This document shows, one piece after another, positions 57,707-64,000 of a stretch of DNA of 64,000 bases. The position numbers were made by a program, and so were the translations under genes. This DNA is from Crocodylus rhombifer (Eukaryota > Chordata > Crocodylia > Crocodylidae). The stretch is from positions 372,001-436,000 of the forward strand of contig JAVSML010024320.1 of NCBI GenBank assembly GCA_038503035.1, read 5' to 3'. The notes below the pieces were generated by a model. It worked only from the letters and a program-made list of their open reading frames with translations. It was not told the origin of the DNA and did no database searches. Each line of letters starts with the position of its first letter. Positions within the stretch are counted from its first letter, which is position 1.

Positions 57707-57785
57707 GTCCTGGCCGGGAATAAAACCCAGGTCTCCCATGTGGCAGGCAAAAAGCCTGTACCACTTGAGCTATCAATACCTGGAC
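57707..57785 (-). tRNA. tRNA-like relic (pseudogene or SINE head)
   Basis: On the minus strand GTCCAGG and CCAGGAC can form an acceptor stem with one mismatch. The T arm CTGGG-TTTTATT-CCCGG folds perfectly and contains a B-box-like GGTTTTATTCC. TAGCTCAAGTGG approximates an A box. Four extra bases separate acceptor and D arm, and the anticodon arm collapses into CAGGC-TTTTT-GCCTG, so the anticodon cannot be read. Not a functional tRNA; a pseudogene or the head of a tRNA-derived SINE. Confidence 0.45.
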
Positions 57786-57934
57786 TAGTGGCTACAGCTC
57801 CAGGCTCTAGTGCTGTCAAGATCCTCCATGTGCCGAAAGAACCTGAGCTGCTACCTGCAGCTCAGGACCCACTGCACGTTGCTCCTGGGAGGGTAGGAGG
57901 ATGCAGGTCCTGGCAGTGTATGGTGACAGCTATG

Positions 57935-58090
57935 CTAAATTGTTATATGTGGCCACTGAACCCAGCTCTGGGGTGCATCTCAGCCCTCCTCATACACTGT
58001 TACATGTTGCTGTTACACCCCAGAGCTGGGTTCATATCTGTCATTCCCATGCACTGTTATATGTGGCTATTACACCCCAGAGATGGAGCT
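57935..58090. repeat. Tandem repeat, about 57-bp unit, three copies
   Basis: Units carrying TGTTATATGTGGCYRTTACACCCCAGAG begin at 57941, 57999 and 58055. They separate into a different repeat (185-bp units) further right. A stray TGTATGTGGCTGTTACACCCC near 58896 shows the two arrays exchanged sequence. Confidence 0.8.
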
Positions 58091-58099
58091 ACCACATGC

Positions 58100-59360
58100 C
58101 ATGTGTCTGTGGCACTGGGAGACTCTCTTGGACACCCCTGGCCATATGGGCTGGACCAGGGAGAATTTTTAGCTGTAATCCCAGCCCTCAAAACAGCCCA
58201 ATTTCAGGAAAACTAGAAAACTACAAAAACTAGAGAGGCATGGCATGGGGTGGCCCAAGAAGGATTTCCATCTCTAATCCCAGCCCAAAATACATTTCTT
58301 ATTTGAACCTGTATACTTTGTGCAGTGGGCATGGGGGGACTGTCAGTTGGCAGCCTGACACACACAAACCACGCTTTGGGCTGGGCAAGACTCTGGCCAG
58401 AGATGTCCAGGAGGGTCCCCCGGTGCCACAGAGGTATGCCATGGGGTTGCCCAAGAATGATTTCTGGTCATACTCCCAGCCCCAAATCCAGTTCCTTATT
58501 TGGGTCCGTATACTTGGCACCACGGCTGGGGTGCTGTCAGTCTGGCATGGCCACACTGTGTTTTGGCCCAGGCAAGACTCTGGTCAGGAATGTCCAGGAG
58601 AGTCCCCTGGTGGCACACAGGCGTGGTGTCAGATGGCTCAGAAAAGATTTCAGAAAACCTGTAATCTCAGCCCAAAAGCCAGTTCCTTATTCAAGCCCAT
58701 ATAGTTAGTATAACGGGCCTGGGGAGGCTGTCAGTTGGCATCCTCACATGGACAAACCATGCTTTGGGCTGGGCAAGGCTCTGGTCAGAAGTGTCCAGGA
58801 GAGTCCTCCAGTGTCACAGGGGTATGGTGTGGGGTGGCCCAGCTCTGGAGTGTAGCAGCCAAGTATAACATGTATGGTGAGGGCTGTGATGAAATGTTGT
58901 ATGTGGCTGTTACACCCCAAAGCTAGGGCCACCCCACACCATACCTCTGGCACTGAGGACTCTCCTGGACACTCCTGACCATGTGGGCTGGCCCAGGAAG
59001 GATTTCCAGCTGTCATCCTAGCCCAGAAACCAGTTCCTTATTCAAGCCTATATACTTAGTATAGTGTGCATGGGGGACTGTGAGATGGCAGCCTGGCATG
59101 AACAAACAGCACTTTAAGCCAGGCAAGACTCTAGTCATAGATGTCTAGGGGAGTCCCCCCATGGCACAGAGTCATGGTGTGGGGGTGCTTAAGAAGGATT
59201 TCCATCTCTAATCCCAGTCCAAAGAAATTTCTTATTGGAGTCCATATACTTATTACATTGTGCGTAGGGGGCCATCAATCAGGCCACACTTTGGGCTGTG
59301 CAAGACTCTGGTCAGAGGTGTCCAGGAGAATCCCCTGGTGGTACACAGGCATGGTGGATG
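58100..59360. repeat. Satellite-like array, about 185-bp unit, with an inverted segment
   Basis: GGCAAGACTCTGGTCAG recurs at about 58384, 58571, 58772, 59122 and 59299. Each unit continues with GTCCAGGAGAGTCCCCTGGT, GGTATGGTGTGGGGTGGCCC, AATCCCAGCCCAAA and CAGTTCCTTATTCAAGCCCA. The double spacing between 58772 and 59122 holds a unit whose start is inverted: GGGCCACCCCACACCATACC near 58926 is the complement of the motif at 58822. Frames of 76-195 codons across it are repeat translations. Confidence 0.85.
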
Positions 59361-59560
59361 CAGGATATTAATTTACATATTATTTGGTAAATATGCATAG
59401 CTAATTAAATTCTCTCTCTTTAGAATGTGTAATTCAGTAATAAGAAGCTTTTATTTGGTATAGGTTAGCTCTGAAAAAGGAACCAGGAATAAGGACGTGG
59501 GAATTAAAGAAACAAACTGCAGCCTCGTGAACCATAGCATGTAGCCCTGGTGTTAGCCGT

Positions 59561-59840
59561 CCTGAAACAGTGGATGCTGAGAAGACCAGTCACTGCCAGC
59601 CAGGGGTCCCTGCCCCATACCACCAGGGGTGGGAGGCTGTGTGGTGCAATGTTCCTTGACCTTCAGTAGGAGCAGGCAGTTTGAAATTCAGGGATGGCTT
59701 GGGGCACCCCAAAACAGTGGATGGTGAGAGCAGGCCATTCACTGTGAGCAGGGGGTCCCCCACAGCCCCAGGCCTGGGCAGAGGGGGGACTGGCAAGGAA
59801 TTTTGCAAGTGAAATGTTCCTGGGACCTCAGAAATGGGGG
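59561..59840. repeat. Tandem duplication, about 147-bp unit, two copies
   Basis: AAACAGTGGATGSTGAGA followed by a CACTG...CAGGGGTCC block and a GCAATGTTCCT or GAAATGTTCCT end occurs at 59565 and again at 59712. The copies are diverged. Confidence 0.7.
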
Positions 59841-60497
59841 GGTGGCTGACTGATGAACAGAGCAAATGAAGTGCATGGCTTGCCAAGTGCAAATCACAGC
59901 TAAGCTGGCTTTTGCCAATTCTGGGAGAGAACCCTAACACATGGCATTGGGTGCATGTGGTACAGGCCGGGTGTCTCTGGGTACTTAATCATGGAATAGG
60001 CCTTTGGCATATCAGAAGGTAATGCAGGGATGGGGATTTGTCTCTGTGGACTGCTTGCTAGGGCATGGCTTCTTCTATTCCTAACAGGGTAAGCAATAAG
60101 AAAACAATAATATTGTTGGCCCCAAAACAGTCATATCACAGAATGGGTTACTGAACTGGGTTGGTGTCTGTTCAAACTCCTGGAAAGCCAGGTTCAGAGG
60201 TCTGCCTCAAGGCACAGATTGATGAAAGAGCTGTAACCTGAGCTGCAGGGAAACCTGAATTGGCATGCAAATAGGGTTACTGTGAAATGCTGATAGGGCA
60301 ATGCACTGTCAGGTTTCACCACTCCAGGATTCAGCCAGGCTCACTCAACTGGTTTTACAGGTCCTGCTGACAGAGCTTAAGGTAATGGTTTGAGAGGGGA
60401 TGGGAAATGGTCACCTCCAGTTCTACAAGAGGCACAATATATAACAATCACACAGAAAACATGATCATGCTTTACAACCAAGCCACTGCCACCCCCC
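59841..60497. other. No recognisable gene or repeat
   Basis: Mixed sequence without supported features. Confidence 0.45.
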
Positions 60498-60700
60498 AAC
60501 CCTGCCTATGTCCCTCACTCCCAACCTGAAGCCCCCTACCCCACCAGCCCTGCCAGTGTCTCTCATTCCTAGCTAACCTGCAGCTCCCCAACCCAGTTGG
60601 TGCCCCTCACTCCTGACCTGCAGCCCCCTGCCCTTCCAGCCCCCTCTCCCCCAAACCCTGCTGGTGCCCCTCACTCCTGACCTGCAGCCCCCTGAACTCC
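60498..60700. repeat. Minisatellite, 45-64-bp unit, four copies
   Basis: Units carrying TGCCCCTCACTCCTGACCTG and CAGCCCCCTG-type sequence start at about 60510, 60557, 60601 and 60665. The last two are almost identical; the first two are shorter and diverged. The same unit type is widespread in reptile DNA, to my knowledge. Confidence 0.8.
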
Positions 60701-62329
60701 CCAAAAGAGGCAGCAGTATGACTGTCAGGCAGAGCAATGCCAAGCAGAAAGTGGTCAAAGGGGGACAGAAACATGCTGCTGGGGACAAAAATAAGTTTCG
60801 AAGGAACAGGAGTACCAAAGAAGAAGGGCAAGCTTAGCGGGGTAGAGGACAGGAGGGGGAACAGGTTCTGAAGGTATCTGGTTGTAGGCTGGGGGGATAT
60901 GAATGCAGGGGATGAAGATCTGCCAATGCAGCAGTTTAAAGATTGACATGCAAATAGACTAAGTGATAAGAAAATTCCTCTCATTGAGCCTGGGCTGTTT
61001 CTTTCTTCACCTCAACCCACACCATGGTCTGCTGTGCAGGGGGGTGGAGGTGTTAGCTCATGCTGGCCACTGTGTGGTGATCGTGGGGGGAAGGGGAGTT
61101 GGGGTAAACTGATTGCAGACCCCCACCCCACTTTGGGGGAAGCTGTCCTGGGCACAGGGATCCCTGGTACCCAAGGAATCTTAATATACCTTGATAAGAA
61201 TCCCAGCCCACCCCCAGGCTGGTACTCAGCTTTGGAAAAAGTCCTGCTTTTTGATGCGAGGATACAAACGACGGGAGACACAGGATTCTTTTTGCTTTAC
61301 ATAAAAATTCCTGTAGTAATATTTCCATTCAGGCTTTAGCCTGGGTAGCCTGAATACATGATATCCAGATGCCAACACACAGGGAGGCGGGGGGGTGGGG
61401 GGGAGGAGGCTCAGCTAGACCCTTTGTGTACCCTTACGTAGCCCTAAGTGTACCCCCATCATCTGATGCGACAAGTGTGCAGAAAAAGCAGGAGGCAGAA
61501 CTGCTTCGGGACCAGGCTTGAGCAGAGAGAAAGCCCCTTCAGGAGGCCTGCGGTACAGATCCCTGATGCCAATTCAGACTTTTGAGGGGGAGGCAGGAAG
61601 GCTCACTCTTGCAGACCTTTGCATGAAAAGATTTTCTGCCCCAACCAGCAGCGCTTCGTGCAACAAGCAACAAGCGCCCAGAAAAAAGCAGGAGGTTTTG
61701 CAAGGGAGGTAGGCAGCACTGTTTATTGAACTCAAAATCCCCCCAAAAACCTGTTCTCAAGCAAAGCCACCAACAATTCCCCCCCAAAAAGCAACCCGGC
61801 ATGACTCAAGAAAATAAACCGACCAAAATATCAAATCTTCTCCTAAAATGCCACCTGGCAGCAAAGTAGTACTGAAAGGGCAGGAGGGTAAAACTGTTCT
61901 GATGTGCCCCCTAGTGCGTTATAACATAATAAGCCATTACATGGTAAATCACGTCCATGTTACTGAATTAGTTGTCATAAACTAAGAAAGGAAAACTAAA
62001 CCAGGAACATTTTTAGCGGGTAACTGCCAATTGCGTGGACAAGCGCCCAAAAACACCGGAAACAGAGATCTTGCAAGCAACAGTGGGGTATATTCCTAGA
62101 GCATTTTCACCACCTCAGCCCCAGGTTTGGAGCACATGGGGCATGAACAGGTGGATGGGACTTATCTTTTGGTGGCTGTCTTGAGAGCACTGTGAAAGCA
62201 ATGCTGACATATCAGTAGTGGAGCATTTCGCCTGGGGTAATCTTTCCTGCTTCTCAGTCTATATAGAAATATATCCTGCTTCTGCAGTCATTCAGAGCTG
62301 GGTCTGGTATGTTCACATACACTGCACTG
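60701..62329. other. No gene recognised; G-rich tract at 61388
   Basis: Contains a G-rich run (61388-61405) and two related GCAGAAAAAGCAGGAGG/CAGAAAAAAGCAGGAGG motifs at about 61478 and 61679 that may mark an unclassified repeat. Short domain-free frames only. Confidence 0.35.
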
Positions 62330-62530
62330 TGTCAATACCCTGAAAGACAGTCTATGCCTCTAAAAACTTACAATCTATGTAGGCAAGAGAAAAAAAAAGG
62401 GATACAATTAAAATGGGAACTGGAACACATCTGGATTAAGTGACTCATCAGGTAACAGGTCAGAAGTTAAACTGAGATCTCCCAGGGAGTCAGATTATAT
62501 TCTTCTAGCTATCTGTCCTCTTTGCTTGCA
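62330..62530 (+). repeat. MIR-like composite SINE fragment
   Basis: ACAGTCTATGCCTCTAAAAA plus CTTACAATCTATGTAGGC is followed by AAGTGACTCATCAGGTAACA and ACTGAGATCTCCCAGGGAGT. This is the order seen in amniote MIR-like repeats ('...GCTTACAATCT...AAGTGACTTGCCC...ACCCAGATCTCC'). Diverged. Confidence 0.5.
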
Positions 62531-63162
62531 GTCCTGTGATCAGAAAGCCCCTAGTATTCAAAATAGACAGCACTCACAGTGATCTTGGCCAAGTCAATCA
62601 TGCTCTTAGCATCTTGGTAACCCTGACCTATTTCTCCTTTGTTCTATCCAGTCACCCCGGGCTGCTTACACTCTCGCTAGACAAGAACATAATGAGAGTC
62701 CCGATAGCGCTATTGATCAGTTTCCCTAATTTCAATATTTTTTTGCAGAATACCTTATCTCTTTTTAAGGGTCACAAAATACCATGGGTGCTAAATAAGA
62801 AGAGGAACAGTTGGAAGGAATGGCATGTATGCATTGACTGACTCTGGTATTGCCAACAGCAAAGAGTCATATAACCGTGAATAATGACTGTAGCACAGAA
62901 GACAAGATAACCACAATAAATAAGACTGAAGTAGACACACAACATATAAACACATCATTTCTACAATGCTGGTTGCTAAATTCATTAATTAAATGGTGAT
63001 GCAAATACTGTTTAAGTAGGGTAAGAATTAAGTAGGGTAAGAAGCCATTCAGAGTTCAGTGAACATGCACACTCATCCCACTCATTCTTGCAGAAATATG
63101 CATACGTCTACATTTATATGATTACACAACACATATCTTCTACCAAAATTACAAATCAAAAT
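62531..63162. other. No recognisable gene or repeat
   Basis: AT-rich. Includes a short local duplication of TTAAGTAGGGTAAGAA near 63012-63045. Otherwise nothing. Confidence 0.45.
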
Positions 63163-64000
63163 AATTCATAGATTTCATAGACATCAGGGCTGGAAGGGAC
63201 CTCGGGAGATCATCGAGTCCAGCCCCCTGCCCAAAGGGCAGGAAGTCAGCTGGGGTCATAGGATCCCAGCAAGATAAGCATCCAATTTACTCCTGAAGGT
63301 GTTCAATGTAGGTGCTTGAACCACCTCCGCTGGCAGACTGTTCCAGACCTTGGGGGCTCGGACAGTAAAGAAATTCTTCCTTATGTCCAGCCTGAAACGG
63401 TCTTGCAGGAGTTTGTGACCGTTCGACCTCGTCATCCCTTGGGGCGCTCTGGTGAACAGACGTTCCCCCAGATCCTGGTGGTCACCCCGATAAACTTATA
63501 GGTGGCCATCAGATCACCCCTGAGCCTGCGCTTTTCCAGGCTAAAGAGTCCCGTGGCTCTCAGCCTGTCATCGTAAGATCTGTTTTCCTGACCTCTGATC
63601 ATGCGCGTGGCTCTCCTCTGGACTCTCTCAAGCTTCTCCACATCCTTTTTGAATTGTGGAGCCCAAAACTGGACGCAGTACTCCAGCTGCGGCCTGACCA
63701 AGGCCAAGTACAAGGGGAGAATGACGTCCTGGGATTTGCTCGAGAAGCAACTATGGATGCACGCCAGCATTTTGGTCGCTTTACTAGCCGCAGCATCGCA
63801 TTGGAGGCTCATGTTCATCTTGTGGTCAATGATGATCCCCAAGTCTTTTTCTTCTGTAGTGCTAACCAACGTAGCACTGCCGAGCCTCTAAGGGTGCTGC
63901 AGGTTTTTCCTCCCAAGGTGGAGAACCTTGCATTTTTCGGTGTTAAACACCATGAGGTTCTCGTCTGCCCATTTGCTGAGCTTGTCCAGGTCAGCCTGGA
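63163..64000 (-). mobile_element. CR1 LINE (subfamily B), minus strand, cut by window edge
   Basis: The plus strand opens with the reversed tail ATTCATAGATTTCATAGAC and 3' UTR, then runs through the ORF2 C-terminus to the window end, where [21 protein letters not shown] sequence and the region before it are still present. It matches the CR1 at 29239-33228 closely. The 5' part lies beyond the window. Confidence 0.93.
63290..63998 (-). pseudogene. CR1 ORF2 C-terminal fragment
   Basis: Read on the minus strand: [53 protein letters not shown] and [16 protein letters not shown] frame change then occurs near 63430, as in the 29-kb copy, before TVRAPKVWNSLPAEVV. A TAG at about 63888-63890 replaces the Tyr codon found in the other copy (CCTTATAGG there, CCCTTAGAGG here). 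Inactive, although less damaged than the 29-kb copy over the shared part. Confidence 0.85.

Noticed and set aside
57629..58704. 154-195 codon frames with LLYVA.TP.. repeats
   Set aside because: Translation of the 57- and 185-bp tandem arrays rather than a repeat protein.
57935..59360. CRISPR-like array
   Set aside because: Direct repeats are long, degenerate and without unique spacers, in an evidently vertebrate genome.
1..64000. Bacterial-type operons, phage genes or a new defence system
   Set aside because: All recognisable protein motifs are CR1 LINE proteins, and the repeat content is that of a reptile nuclear genome. No prokaryotic gene organisation is present.

Overview
The window looks like non-coding nuclear DNA of a reptile, most likely a crocodilian, with turtle as the alternative. 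The evidence is many CR1 (chicken repeat 1) LINE copies of two young subfamilies with 8-bp tail repeats, hAT-superfamily DNA transposons with short inverted ends, several families of small inverted-repeat elements (MITEs), and ancient MIR-like SINEs. This assignment is inferred from the repeat content. I found no exon of a host protein-coding gene that I could defend. Almost every long open frame is either a piece of a transposon protein or a chance frame.

Layout. 1-6 kb: mostly unique sequence, with a striking 747-bp inverted repeat at 3324-4070. 6-8.3 kb: a minus-strand CR1 endonuclease region split by a ~500-bp insertion that ends in a polyadenylation signal. 10-18.3 kb: two non-autonomous hAT elements (10172-11190, 17535-18273), a 39-bp exact direct repeat pair, and a palindromic MITE. 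21-22 kb: a young 5'-truncated CR1. 22.7-26.2 kb: two MITEs and a Charlie-like hAT element with clear target duplication. 28.9-34.1 kb: a nested structure in which a nearly complete but inactive CR1 (29239-33228; ORF1 with SGNH esterase, ORF2 with endonuclease and reverse transcriptase) sits inside an older CR1. 34.5-43.6 kb: more CR1 fragments on both strands, a GC-rich insertion with its own inverted repeat, MITEs and MIR-like SINEs. 48.2-49.3 kb: a second copy of the young CR1. 51.4-54.4 kb: a composite minus-strand region with promoter-like motifs, a foldback hAT element and a 66-bp minisatellite. 55.0-56.0 kb: a hAT element. 57.7-60.7 kb: a tRNA-like relic and three tandem-repeat arrays. 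63.2-64 kb: a minus-strand CR1 running off the window edge.

The genes present are therefore selfish-element genes. CR1 ORF1 encodes an RNA-binding/esterase protein and ORF2 an endonuclease-reverse transcriptase for target-primed insertion. No copy here is intact. No hAT transposase frame was found, so the hAT elements depended on a transposase encoded elsewhere. No CRISPR array, operon, viral genome or new enzymatic system is visible. The most unusual features are structural: foldback elements, internal repeat arrays inside hAT ends, nested insertions, and a possible minus-strand promoter.
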